In this document: positions 17,268 through 25,503 of the stretch, piece by piece
How positions within the stretch are numbered: the stretch's first letter is position 1
Layout of the letters: every line of letters begins with the position of its first letter
Origin: a virus
Length of the DNA: 64,000 bases
IMG/VR virus record: IMGVR_UViG_3300026484_000157
Span: 1-64,000 of that record
Reading direction: 5' to 3' (one strand)
Program-made: the position numbers and the translations under genes
The notes under the pieces: model-generated
Told to the model about the DNA's origin: nothing
Database searches by the model: none
What the model saw: only the letters and a program-made list of their open reading frames with translations

Positions 17268-18050
17268 ATGAATAAATTTCAAAATATATTAGATAGGGCA
17301 ATGCATATTGAAATAAAGGCAGACCCATACACTGGAGATTTTCACTCTGCTAATACAAGAGCAGTATTTAGTGACGAATTCCACTCAAAGTTCATATCAC
17401 CAATAAAAGAAGATCAGATAAAGGCAAAATCGCTAAGAGCAATTGGTAAAGGTCTTGGGTTATCATTATTATATCAAGCATCAAGAAGATCTGCAGGTTA
17501 TACACTATTTTACAATTCAAATGTTGGGGATAGCCCAGAAGAGGCACAAAAATTTGCTGATAAATGGTATAATGGTGTTCCAAACTTTACAAAATCACTA
17601 AAGGACAGAATTGCTGATGGTCATGCCAAAGGATATACTACTAATGCATTTGGTAGAATTAGATATATTCCAAAGATTAATATTGAAGGGTATGAGAATC
17701 GCAAAACAAAAGAATATAACGAAAGAATTGCTACTAACTTTGCAGTACAAGGTCTTGGCTCTGAACAGATCAAATTGGGACTAAAAGAAGTTAACAATTT
17801 TGCTGAAAATAATCAATTAAATTTACATCAAGGCAATCTATCAAATATCAAGGATTTCTATACTAGAATTTTGTCTATTGATGTTGCAAATCCACATCTA
17901 GATGAATTTATGTCGATAGTAGACACATTTGAAGATGGCAACTGTAAGTTGTTGGTATCTGATGGGAATGAACTACAACAAGAATACTCAAGAAGTTTGA
18001 GAATAACGGCAAATATAATCAATGAATTTGGTCTTAAAATTTTATGGTAA
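17268..18050 (+). CDS. Family A DNA polymerase fragment (fingers/palm part)
   Basis: The product matches the middle of the PolA polymerase domain. DFHSANTRAVF (24-34) equals the DIHTATA segment after motif A. The O helix keeps R57, K61 and Y69 at R-x3-K-x7-Y spacing, but the usual Phe is L65. TNAFGRIRYIP (125-135) and AVQGLGSEQIKLGL (159-172) equal the LFGRRRYLP and QGTAADIIK blocks. The frame starts after motif A, so the first catalytic aspartate is missing, and no clear VHDE motif C follows; LLVSDGNEL near residue 230 is the nearest match. The gene has its own start and ribosome leader. It may be one subunit of a split polymerase or an inactive remnant. Confidence 0.75.
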   Translation: MNKFQNILDRAMHIEIKADPYTGDFHSANTRAVFSDEFHSKFISPIKEDQIKAKSLRAIGKGLGLSLLYQASRRSAGYTLFYNSNVGDSPEEAQKFADKWYNGVPNFTKSLKDRIADGHAKGYTTNAFGRIRYIPKINIEGYENRKTKEYNERIATNFAVQGLGSEQIKLGLKEVNNFAENNQLNLHQGNLSNIKDFYTRILSIDVANPHLDEFMSIVDTFEDGNCKLLVSDGNELQQEYSRSLRITANIINEFGLKILW

Positions 18051-18108
18051 TTAATCAACAAATAAACACTGCCTATTATGAAGATAACAACTATAAAAAG
18101 GACAAATA

Positions 18109-19452
18109 ATGCAACCAAGTGATTTAAAACAGCTAGTAACTCAAGAACAATTAGTATTTCTAACAGGTAGTGCAGGGACTGGTAAATCAACTTTAACTAG
18201 AGAATTAATAAAAATGGTAAATAATCCAATAATTTTAGGATCAACTGGTGTTGCATCTGTATTGGTTGGTGGACAAACATATCATAGTTTCTTTAGAATT
18301 AATGGGTCATCGACTCTAACTGAATTAAAATCAGGAGATGAGAGTTTCTGTAAATCTACAGGGATGACAATTCAACAAATTTTATCTAAAATGACAAGAG
18401 CAATTCAAAGTGCAGATATGATCATAATTGATGAAGTATCAATGATATCAAGAGATCATATGGAGTGTATTGAATATCGTCTTCAACAGGCTTGTGTTGA
18501 TATTCCAATTTTATTTGTTGGCGACATGTTACAACTTCCACCAGTAGTAAAATCTGCCAACACTAAGTATTCACCACATGAGAATTTTATTGTAAATCAT
18601 CCATGGTGGGAACATGTAACACCAGTTATGCTTCAAAAAATATGGAGAACAGATGATTTGGATTTCATTTCTGCACTGAATAAAATAAGAGAAGGTACTG
18701 TTGATGACGAGGTTAAGACATTTTTAAAATCACATAGACTTACACCTGATAAATTTGCAAAAATTGATAAAACAAAGTTCACATTTTTGTTTGGTACTAA
18801 TAGCAAAGTAAGACAAAAGAATATAAATGAATTATCAAAGCTTGAGACTAAATCACATATATTCAACCCAAAGCTCATACCAATGGCAATAACACCAAAA
18901 AATAAAGATTATGATACATTCTTGGACAACAATAAAATTTCTACCAATTTAGAATTAAAAGTTGGTGCAAGGGTTATGCTCATTAAGAATAAAAACGACT
19001 ATGAGAATGAGAGTCAATCTTATGTGAATGGTGACACTGGGGTAATTACTGATATCGATTGCAGTTCTACACCAACGATCACAATCAAAAGAGACAGAGA
19101 TGGTGGGATATTATATGTAACTGAGGTTGAATTTGAGAAAATAAAATATGAGAACACTGGTGGAAGTCTTCAAAAAATAGATGAATTTAAAGTCACTGCT
19201 CTTCCAATCATGTTGGCTTATGCAATTACAATTCATAAATCTCAAGGTATGTCTATTTCACATCTTATTATTGATGCAGATGACCTTTTTGCTGATTCCC
19301 AATTCTATGTAGCAGTTTCAAGATCATCAGACCCTAAAAATTTATATATTAGCTGGAAAAAAGAAAGAACTAATATGTTAATACATGCAATAACTAAGGT
19401 TAATAAGAAAATGGTTAACTATTATAAATCTTTAGAGAATAAAGGGGATTAA
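18109..19452 (+). CDS. Pif1/Dda-type superfamily 1 DNA helicase
   Basis: 447 residues. Walker A is GSAGTGKST (20-28), Walker B MIIIDEVSM (104-112) and motif III VGDMLQLPPV (138-147). The C-terminal motifs are AYAITIHKSQGMSI and YVAVSRSS. This is the 5'-3' Pif1/RecD-like layout shared with T4 Dda, a helicase of replication initiation and recombination. A 58-base gap precedes it with no structure I can support. Start behind AAAAAGGACAAATA. Confidence 0.9.
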   Translation: MQPSDLKQLVTQEQLVFLTGSAGTGKSTLTRELIKMVNNPIILGSTGVASVLVGGQTYHSFFRINGSSTLTELKSGDESFCKSTGMTIQQILSKMTRAIQSADMIIIDEVSMISRDHMECIEYRLQQACVDIPILFVGDMLQLPPVVKSANTKYSPHENFIVNHPWWEHVTPVMLQKIWRTDDLDFISALNKIREGTVDDEVKTFLKSHRLTPDKFAKIDKTKFTFLFGTNSKVRQKNINELSKLETKSHIFNPKLIPMAITPKNKDYDTFLDNNKISTNLELKVGARVMLIKNKNDYENESQSYVNGDTGVITDIDCSSTPTITIKRDRDGGILYVTEVEFEKIKYENTGGSLQKIDEFKVTALPIMLAYAITIHKSQGMSISHLIIDADDLFADSQFYVAVSRSSDPKNLYISWKKERTNMLIHAITKVNKKMVNYYKSLENKGD

Positions 19453-19453
19453 A

Positions 19454-20074
19454 ATGTGGAAGGATATAAGTGGCAAAACATTATATGATTTCAAAAGGAA
19501 TATACACCAAGATTATTTGGCAACATTCCTAGCAATTCATGATGAGTGGGATATTATCATAGATAAACACCTGCTCCAACCAATAAGTGTAAAAATAAGT
19601 GATATCCTAGAAAATCGTAAAATATTCAGTAAGTTAGGATACTCATTTGTAAGATTTAAGTTTGATATTGAATTTGACAGCGAACATGGATCATTTGTGC
19701 CAGAATCATCTATGAATGCCTTTAACTACTCTCTAAAACGATTTAAAAGATTAGATGATAGTTATGCTAATGGCAGTGAAGATTCTTCTGTGCAACAGAA
19801 CCAAACAGAAACTGTAACTGCACCTATAACTGAGTCTGTTGTTGAAAACGAAGAGCCAGAAATAGAAATACTAAAAATTCAAATAAACATGACAAAAGTA
19901 AAAGAAGCCAAGTTCGAAGGTGTTTTGAAAATACTATCATCATATGAAGGTGTTGATTGCGAACTATATGTAGAGCACAACGGCAATATCTACAAACAAG
20001 ACAAACTATTAGACTATTCTAAACTATCTGCATTTATTGAAAAATCAGGAATTCCATCTTCTACAATTAAATAA
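19454..20074 (+). CDS. Unrecognised two-part protein
   Basis: 206 residues. A globular N-terminal part (1-95) is joined by a Ser/Thr/Glu/Gln-rich linker (about 100-135) to a small C-terminal alpha/beta part (about 138-206). Last gene before the head-structure block. Starts one base after the helicase stop. No family recognised. Confidence 0.5.
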   Translation: MWKDISGKTLYDFKRNIHQDYLATFLAIHDEWDIIIDKHLLQPISVKISDILENRKIFSKLGYSFVRFKFDIEFDSEHGSFVPESSMNAFNYSLKRFKRLDDSYANGSEDSSVQQNQTETVTAPITESVVENEEPEIEILKIQINMTKVKEAKFEGVLKILSSYEGVDCELYVEHNGNIYKQDKLLDYSKLSAFIEKSGIPSSTIK

Positions 20075-20087
20075 GCATGTTTTTATC

Positions 20088-20125
20088 TTCTCCTGCTGAT
20101 GTAAAATTACAAAAATACAGGAGAA
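20088..20125. promoter_or_regulatory. Hairpin with RBS-containing 3' arm (site 2)
   Basis: TTCTCCTG (20088-20095) pairs perfectly with CAGGAGAA (20118-20125) across a 22-base loop. The 3' arm includes the AGGAG ribosome site of the gene at 20130. It marks the boundary between the replication/metabolism genes and the head genes. No T-run follows. Confidence 0.6.
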
Positions 20126-20129
20126 TACA

Positions 20130-20789
20130 ATGCTTAGAAAATCTACAGCAGCAAAAACTAAAGCATTTATTAGTAAAATCGATAAACAAACAAGTTCTAT
20201 CGCATCTACTTTAAATACTAAAAGTTTTTCAAAGAAACAAGCCCTTGCATCGTTAACTACAGCAGAAAACGATATCAAGAAAATTTATGTTGCAATGAAA
20301 GGTCTTATTGCAGTTAACCCACAAAAATTGTTACAAGCATCTCAAACAGCAGAGGGATCTGATGTAGAGCAAATCTTAACAACAATTTCAAAACTAGCTA
20401 CTAGAGTTGATCTTATGGCTACTGCAATTCAATCTATGGAAGATGATGAAGTAGAAATCAATCCAGAAGATGTTGAATTAGAAGATGTACTTGCAGATTT
20501 TGGTGCTGAAGAGAATCCAGAGGTTGATCCAGAATTAGACGGAGATCCAGAGGTTGATCCAGAGTTAGATGAAGATCCAACAGTATTATCTGCTGATGAA
20601 GATCCAGAGATTGATCCTGAAGCTGATCCAGAGTTAGATGAAGATCCAGAGTTTGATGAAGATCCTGAGTTTGATGAAGATCCAGAAGTTTCAACTGAGG
20701 CTAAAGTTCATACAGCAAAAATCAAAAAAGTTATGAAAAGAAAACAAACTGCAAGTAAAACAGCAGGTTTATTTCAATTCGTGTCATAA
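20130..20789 (+). CDS. Acidic-repeat protein, scaffold/prohead core candidate
   Basis: 219 residues. A basic, helical N-terminus is followed from residue 105 by a very acidic region with tandem DPEVDPELDE/DPEFDE units (129-187), then a basic tail (KIKKVMKRKQ). The position just before decoration and major capsid genes is where many phages encode the scaffold, and charged low-complexity helical proteins are typical there. It could alternatively be an internal head protein. Its ribosome site lies in the hairpin at 20088-20125. Confidence 0.5.
   Translation: MLRKSTAAKTKAFISKIDKQTSSIASTLNTKSFSKKQALASLTTAENDIKKIYVAMKGLIAVNPQKLLQASQTAEGSDVEQILTTISKLATRVDLMATAIQSMEDDEVEINPEDVELEDVLADFGAEENPEVDPELDGDPEVDPELDEDPTVLSADEDPEIDPEADPELDEDPEFDEDPEFDEDPEVSTEAKVHTAKIKKVMKRKQTASKTAGLFQFVS
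20514..20690 (+). repeat. Coding repeat of D-P-E-x-D-E units
   Basis: About nine imperfect units encoding DPE(V/L/F/I)D(P/E), built on GATCCAGAG and GATGAAGATCC. Probably expands and contracts by slippage. Not intergenic. Confidence 0.75.
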
Positions 20790-20807
20790 AAAGTAAAAGG
20801 AAAAATT

Positions 20808-21260
20808 ATGTTAAATATTAAAGGTGTATTTGGTGGATCAGATAACGGTTTCACTTTAGATGGTAGCAAGTTAACAGGTGATGTTGCAGAAGATAGCAGA
20901 TCAGAGTATGTTGGACAATTTGTAGGTGGTAGATTAGCATCAATCGGTTCTGATGGTTTCATTAAACTAACAGAAGGTGACAAAGACTATGCTGAAGGTT
21001 TCATTATTAATGATGCATCAGGATATTTCATGGAAAATACTCCAGCATTAGCTAGTGGTATTGTAACAGTATTATGTGGTGGTGGGGTTGTTCTTACTGA
21101 CCAAGTTGTTGAAGAAGATATTGCAGCAGGTGATAAACTTTATGCAGGTAAAGAAGGTAATGCAGGTCTAGTTACTAAAACAGAAACTGGTAGTGCAATC
21201 GGTGTAGCAAGAACTGGTAACAGTGCTTCTGATAAGACAATTGAATTAAGATTCTTCTAA
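20808..21260 (+). CDS. Head decoration protein candidate
   Basis: 150 residues, glycine-rich and almost all beta, with no Cys pairs of note. Phrases such as VGQFVGGRLASIGSDGFIKL and AGDKLYAGKEGNAGLVTK resemble small capsid-stabilising proteins (gpD/head-decoration type) encoded directly before the major capsid gene. A trimeric outer capsid cement role is inferred from fold class and position. RBS AAAAGGAAAAATT. Confidence 0.65.
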   Translation: MLNIKGVFGGSDNGFTLDGSKLTGDVAEDSRSEYVGQFVGGRLASIGSDGFIKLTEGDKDYAEGFIINDASGYFMENTPALASGIVTVLCGGGVVLTDQVVEEDIAAGDKLYAGKEGNAGLVTKTETGSAIGVARTGNSASDKTIELRFF

Positions 21261-21278
21261 GAATAAAAGGAAAAAATT

Positions 21279-22142
21279 ATGAGCAGAATGACAAAAGCAG
21301 AAAAAAGAAAAGTAATCGCAAAGCTGATCAAGAGTCCTGAGGGAAGATCTGAAATTGCAGCAGCACTTCAAGAACCTTTAAGAGAGTTCAGAGACTATGA
21401 AACAGTTGGTCGTAGAGCATTTATGGTAGATCAACTTCCAGATGGTGCATTACCATACTATGATAAAGATCCAGAATTAACAGCATATACTGTTGGTGAG
21501 GAAGGACAAGATATCGTTGAAGTTATTAAAGGTGATAGAGTTTTCGTTCCACTAAGAGAGATTGCTACTAACCCAATGATTCCATTGACTCAGATCAAAT
21601 CAAGAAAATATGATGTTGAATCAAGAGTTCAAAATAAAGCTAAATCTGAAATGTTCAAACAAGAAGATCAAGTTGTTTTTGACTTATTTGAAAAAATATC
21701 AAGTGCAGATGATGCAGTTAATGAGCCAATTGCAGTTTCAGCTGATGATGTATCTATTGATACTTTTAGTGAAGCAATGGGACAAATTGAAGAGCATGGT
21801 AACATTAGATGTGCAAATATCTTCATGAATGCTTCAAACATGAAAATTGTTAGAAGACTAGGTAAAGATTACTTTGAACCAGCTACAACTTCTGAGTTGC
21901 TTAAAACTGGACAAATTGGTAGTATTTTCAACTCTACAATCCATACAAGTCCACTTATTGGTAAAGATACACTTTACTTTACTGCAGAGCCAGAATTCTT
22001 TGGTGTGTTTGTTGAATCAATTGAACTTTCAGTTTTACCAGCAGATGAACCTGCTAAAAGACAAATTGGTTGGTCGATCTTCGAACAAATCGGAGTACTT
22101 GTACACAACTCTAAAGGTTTATCAGTTATCAAAATCGGATAA
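21279..22142 (+). CDS. Major capsid protein
   Basis: 287 residues, HK97-fold shell protein. Typical signs are a charged helical N-terminal arm (1-40, possibly removed by the protease), a central beta/alpha domain, FMNASNMKIVRRLGKDYF (about 188-205) resembling the spine region, and IFEQIGVLVHNSKGLSVIKI at the end, the usual A-domain closing strand of such proteins. The gene follows the decoration protein and is followed by a strong terminator, as expected for the most abundant virion protein. Smaller than T4 gp23, closer to phages with compact capsid proteins. Confidence 0.85.
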   Translation: MSRMTKAEKRKVIAKLIKSPEGRSEIAAALQEPLREFRDYETVGRRAFMVDQLPDGALPYYDKDPELTAYTVGEEGQDIVEVIKGDRVFVPLREIATNPMIPLTQIKSRKYDVESRVQNKAKSEMFKQEDQVVFDLFEKISSADDAVNEPIAVSADDVSIDTFSEAMGQIEEHGNIRCANIFMNASNMKIVRRLGKDYFEPATTSELLKTGQIGSIFNSTIHTSPLIGKDTLYFTAEPEFFGVFVESIELSVLPADEPAKRQIGWSIFEQIGVLVHNSKGLSVIKIG

Positions 22143-22160
22143 TCTGACAATAACCTCTCA

Positions 22161-22190
22161 AAATGAGTGCATATATGCACTCATTTTTCT
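22161..22190 (+). terminator. Intrinsic terminator after the capsid gene
   Basis: AAATGAGTGCATATATGCACTCATTT (22161-22186) is a perfect inverted repeat continuing into TTTTCTTTCTT. A GC-containing stem plus T-run on the + strand marks the end of the capsid transcript. The symmetrical A-tract could make it work in both directions, but no gene converges on it. Confidence 0.85.
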
Positions 22191-22262
22191 TTCTTCAAAT
22201 TAATCAAAAATAACTACTAAGTTTTACAACACACTATTACAAACTAAAAATAAGGATGAATC

Positions 22263-22685
22263 ATGAAATTGGTCGTACTAAAGAAATTTGTATCTGTCGA
22301 GCCAGGCATATCAAACAATAAAAAATACAAAAAAGGTGCAGTTATAGATTCAGATCTATTTTCTGAAAAATATATAGCAACACTTAAAAAGCTGAAATTT
22401 GTTAAAGAAGCTAGAGGGTCATCAACTGCAGATGCCGACAAATTAGCAAAAGAAGAAGCTGATAGAAAGAAAAAAGAAGAAGCCGATAAATTAGCAAAAG
22501 AGGAAGAGGCTAAAAAATTAGCAGATGAAAAGGCTGAAGCTGATAAATTAGCAAAAGAGGAAGCCGACAAAAAGAAAAAGGCAGCAGAAGCTAAAAAATT
22601 AGCAGATGAAAAAAGAAAAAAGGCAGCAGAGGCTAAAAAATTAGCTGATGAGAAAAAGAAAGCCGACGAAGCTGAGAAAAAATAA
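22263..22685 (+). CDS. Lys/Glu/Ala repeat helical protein
   Basis: A small N-terminal domain (1-50, hydrophobic strands) is followed by an 80-residue highly charged helix of KLAKEEADKKKK/KKLADEK units, like TolA domain II. It begins a new gene series after the terminator; the 120-base gap holds the terminator and an A-rich leader, with no promoter I can defend. Possibly a head-associated or DNA-contacting protein. The last base pairs of its stop overlap the next start. Confidence 0.55.
   Translation: MKLVVLKKFVSVEPGISNNKKYKKGAVIDSDLFSEKYIATLKKLKFVKEARGSSTADADKLAKEEADRKKKEEADKLAKEEEAKKLADEKAEADKLAKEEADKKKKAAEAKKLADEKRKKAAEAKKLADEKKKADEAEKK
22434..22682 (+). repeat. Coding repeat of K-L-A-D/K-E-E units
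   Basis: Imperfect tandem units built around GCTAAAAAATTAGCAGATGA and GATAAATTAGCAAAAGAGGA encode the charged helix of the 22263 gene. Confidence 0.75.
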
Positions 22686-22888
22686 TGATAAAAGTTATTT
22701 CATCTGCTCGATCTGATCAAGTTGTTGAATGGTTAGATCAGAATAAGCTATGGGGATCTCTTTGGGTTATTGACCCAGAGTTTGAGGACTTAGATAAAAA
22801 GTCAGCTACAAAATTATTAGAAAGTAAAGGTTATCATCAAGAAGATGTTGCTGAAGCTTTTAAAAATTCAGGTTTGGTTATAAAATAA
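22685..22888 (+). CDS. Unrecognised small protein
   Basis: 67 residues, alpha-helical, acidic in the second half. Overlaps both neighbours by one base (TAATG arrangement), so it is translationally coupled in the connector-gene operon. No motif recognised. Confidence 0.55.
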   Translation: MIKVISSARSDQVVEWLDQNKLWGSLWVIDPEFEDLDKKSATKLLESKGYHQEDVAEAFKNSGLVIK

Positions 22889-23538
22889 TGATAACATTTA
22901 GTGGATCGATTAATTTGGAAGCAGTGAGTCTTATGGAACTACATAAGACTAATCATACTAAAACTAGAAAAAGATCCACTAACTGCAAAGTACATAAAAT
23001 AAAATATATAAACGATTCTAATCCAAATAGATACTTATTTTATGTAGTGTGCAGTGAGTCTTGGTCAAATAAAGACGGATGGATAACCTCAATTTTATTT
23101 GAAGATGCTAAGAATGAATCAAAATATGATAAAGTGAAACCACTAACCTCTGATGTAAGAGTAAAATGCTCATGTCCAGCATTCCAATATTGGGGGTCTG
23201 CTTATAATTCAACTAAAGATGGTTATGATCTAAATGTCAATGAGAAAAGAGAACCAAATATAAGAGATCCAAAAAGAGAAAGAACAATATGTAAACATAT
23301 TGGGGCATCTAGATTAATACTGAGAAATAGAACATTCAAAAAGATGAGGAGACAATTTTCATCTGCAGATATTATCGATATGCCTGAAGTATCATGGAAA
23401 GATACAATCCCTAATATTGAGTCTTTTTTATCGGCTAATTTGAAAATGCCAAAAAAACAGATAAAGAAAGTAATATCATCTGTTACTGCTGAAAATTATA
23501 TAACATTCTTAGAAAATTATGGAGTAATAATAAAATGA
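22888..23538 (+). CDS. SWIM-type zinc-finger protein
   Basis: 216 residues with C94-x-C96 (VKCSCPAFQYWG) and C135-x-H137 (ERTICKHIGASRLIL), the CxCxnCxH layout of SWIM domains, which bind DNA or protein. The 38-residue spacer is long for the family. The position between the capsid gene and the tail sheath suggests a structural or head-neck role, inferred only. A C-terminal helical part (150-216) has no known match. Confidence 0.65.
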   Translation: MITFSGSINLEAVSLMELHKTNHTKTRKRSTNCKVHKIKYINDSNPNRYLFYVVCSESWSNKDGWITSILFEDAKNESKYDKVKPLTSDVRVKCSCPAFQYWGSAYNSTKDGYDLNVNEKREPNIRDPKRERTICKHIGASRLILRNRTFKKMRRQFSSADIIDMPEVSWKDTIPNIESFLSANLKMPKKQIKKVISSVTAENYITFLENYGVIIK

Positions 23539-23729
23539 CATTAAAAACAAGAACAGCCAAGTTATTCTTTAAAGTAAAATATAAAATTCAAGATTCAAAA
23601 GTGGCAATCGAGTTCAAATTCTTAGGATATAATGTAGTATCATTTAGAGTAAGAAAACAAGAATTTTTGGCATTCATGACTCCTTTTGTGGAAATATATA
23701 ACATCTTAAAAGATGATAAGGAATTTTAA
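23535..23729 (+). CDS. Unrecognised small beta protein
   Basis: 64 residues, basic, overlapping the SWIM gene by ATGA and the next gene by one base. Alternating hydrophobic pattern suggests beta strands. Function unknown; part of the head-tail connector run. Confidence 0.5.
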   Translation: MTLKTRTAKLFFKVKYKIQDSKVAIEFKFLGYNVVSFRVRKQEFLAFMTPFVEIYNILKDDKEF

Positions 23730-24211
23730 TGACTGATTTAGAATATATAGCCCATTTAAGAACAAGAGTTTCTTCAAAATATAGACTTACGAAAGCCGAT
23801 AATATGATTGATAACCCTGATGACCCAGAATACATGGAATCAGTATTATCAGGGATTGATGATTTCAATATTTATCCACCACAAACTAAATTCACACTTG
23901 AGGATTTCAAAAAGGACTCAAATAAAGAAGGAATATTAGTAAAACTAATGGCTAAGGCAATACTAACAACCATTATTGCTGAATGGGTATCAAATGGTAT
24001 GGAGATGTCACTTGATGATTTTTCTGTTCCTGATAGATTAGATAGATACCAAGGATTACTAGATACCATCACTGATGAAACTAATGGATTGTTAGAATCA
24101 ACTAAGAAGTCATATGGAACTAGAACAAAAGTTAAAGGTATAAAACCCACAACAGGTAGGAAAACACCATTAGGTAGACGAATGGGTTATAGTAATAACC
24201 TAAAATACTAA
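23729..24211 (+). CDS. Connector-region protein
   Basis: 160 residues, acidic helical body with a basic tail rich in Gly, Arg and Lys (residues about 125-160: GTRTKVKG ... TPLGRRMGY). Such tails occur on head-completion proteins that sit under the portal, but no motif proves this. Ends 15 bases before the next start. Confidence 0.45.
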   Translation: MTDLEYIAHLRTRVSSKYRLTKADNMIDNPDDPEYMESVLSGIDDFNIYPPQTKFTLEDFKKDSNKEGILVKLMAKAILTTIIAEWVSNGMEMSLDDFSVPDRLDRYQGLLDTITDETNGLLESTKKSYGTRTKVKGIKPTTGRKTPLGRRMGYSNNLKY

Positions 24212-24215
24212 GTTA

Positions 24216-24226
24216 AAGGACTCGCA
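24216..24226 (+). promoter_or_regulatory. AAAGGACTCGCA leader variant
   Basis: AAGGACTCGCA directly before the ATG at 24227; differs from the other copies by GC instead of GG. Confidence 0.35.
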
Positions 24227-24661
24227 ATGGCAGGTATAGACAAAATTAATAAAATAAAAGCCAAAGCAATTCCTCAAATTGTAAAAGCTTTCAAAAAGGC
24301 ATTCTCAGTCGATGCCAAGATTTTTTATCCAACTGAAAACTCATCAATATATGGATCTCATGATAGTGAGTTCACTTATAACGAGATACCAGACGATGAA
24401 GATGAATTTTTAATATCTGGTATTTTTGGTAAACATTCTGAGTCGTTTAACACATTGGCAGAATTAGATCCATTTTTTGATGAGGATTCAGATAAGAAAT
24501 TATACGATAATAATGAGAAAGTGATTCCAATTAATTCAATGATTGAGGTTATTCATGATGATGTTCATTTGAAATTCAAAATTTCATCTGCACCTGCTCA
24601 AGTATTCACCGATGAAAAGATATCGATCTTGAATATTTATAAACTTACTCCAATAGGATAA
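24227..24661 (+). CDS. Head-closure/neck protein candidate
   Basis: 144 residues: a short basic helix, then a predicted small beta-barrel (residues about 45-140, ending VHLKFKISSAPAQVF ... ILNIYKLTPIG). Size, beta content and position between capsid and tail completion genes fit head-closure (adaptor) proteins. Weak assignment. Confidence 0.45.
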   Translation: MAGIDKINKIKAKAIPQIVKAFKKAFSVDAKIFYPTENSSIYGSHDSEFTYNEIPDDEDEFLISGIFGKHSESFNTLAELDPFFDEDSDKKLYDNNEKVIPINSMIEVIHDDVHLKFKISSAPAQVFTDEKISILNIYKLTPIG

Positions 24662-24666
24662 ATAAT

Positions 24667-25356
24667 ATGGAACTTAAATCAACAACCCCAATAGCAATTC
24701 AAGGTGCAATAGATTATATTTACGATTCACTGTCTGATATAGAGTTAGTAGAGAATCCAATATTTGATCCAACTATTGATTTCAGAAGAGCAGTTCTTCA
24801 AACTAGAAGATTATATGCTGATACTGATCCAAAAATCTTTGCTAAAATAAAGAAAGATGGAACATTCACTAATCCAAGATGGTCAGTGTTAACATGGAAT
24901 AGATCACCAATCCAAGATTCAAATATCCAAAATAGAAACATGTATTCATTTTCAGGGAATGAATCTGTTCTTCATGATGATAGACATAAGACTAGACTGG
25001 TAACAGTAGATTTAATGTTTATTATTTATACTAATACTATTGCACAGTGTGATGAAATAGAAGAGAAGCTATTCCTACGAATGTCAAAACAATTTGCATT
25101 CGACATGGCACTTAATGATAAGTTTAGAATGACAATATCAATCGATTCTTTTGACTCATCAGGTATGGAAATTATTGATTTAGAAAATATGGGATCAACA
25201 TCAAAAGTTTCATTCAATGTCAAAATATCCTATCCGATCTTCGATAATCCACAGGTTTTATCTCTGATAAGAGATGTAAATTTAAACATATACGAAGGAG
25301 ATTCAGAATGGCAACTAAAAAACCATCTAAACAAGCAAAAAGAGAACCAAGAGTAA
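24667..25356 (+). CDS. Tail completion/neck protein candidate
   Basis: 229 residues. The central part (about 95-200) alternates strands and helices, with a VDLMFIIYTNTIAQCDEIEE segment resembling tail-terminator-like folds. Located two genes before the sheath, the usual site of tail completion genes. The last 49 bases overlap the next small gene. Confidence 0.45.
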   Translation: MELKSTTPIAIQGAIDYIYDSLSDIELVENPIFDPTIDFRRAVLQTRRLYADTDPKIFAKIKKDGTFTNPRWSVLTWNRSPIQDSNIQNRNMYSFSGNESVLHDDRHKTRLVTVDLMFIIYTNTIAQCDEIEEKLFLRMSKQFAFDMALNDKFRMTISIDSFDSSGMEIIDLENMGSTSKVSFNVKISYPIFDNPQVLSLIRDVNLNIYEGDSEWQLKNHLNKQKENQE

Positions 25357-25502
25357 ATCTTATTTCCGTTGTAGATTATCCCCTTACGGTCGATTTGATA
25401 GGTGACGATGATATAATCGTTTCTGCTAGATCAACTGCTAAAGGAATAATTAAATCTAATATAATTTCTGTGCCAAATGGCATTAGAGTAGTAGGAGCAT
25501 AA
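25308..25502 (+). CDS. Small protein upstream of the sheath gene
   Basis: 64 residues with a basic N-terminus and a beta-rich rest. It starts inside the preceding gene behind a good AAGGAGATTCAGA site and ends one base before the sheath start, so it is in the tail operon. No family recognised. Confidence 0.55.
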   Translation: MATKKPSKQAKREPRVNLISVVDYPLTVDLIGDDDIIVSARSTAKGIIKSNIISVPNGIRVVGA

Positions 25503-25503
25503 A

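Noticed and set aside
18051-18108. 58-base gap before the helicase, searched for a hairpin or small gene
   Set aside because: Only a 4-bp stem (TTAT/ATAA) and a 14-codon frame running into the helicase; neither is supportable.
22223-22250. Possible promoter TTTACA-16-TAAAAA after the capsid terminator
   Set aside because: The -10 half fits poorly and would start only a few bases before the ribosome site; not enough to annotate.
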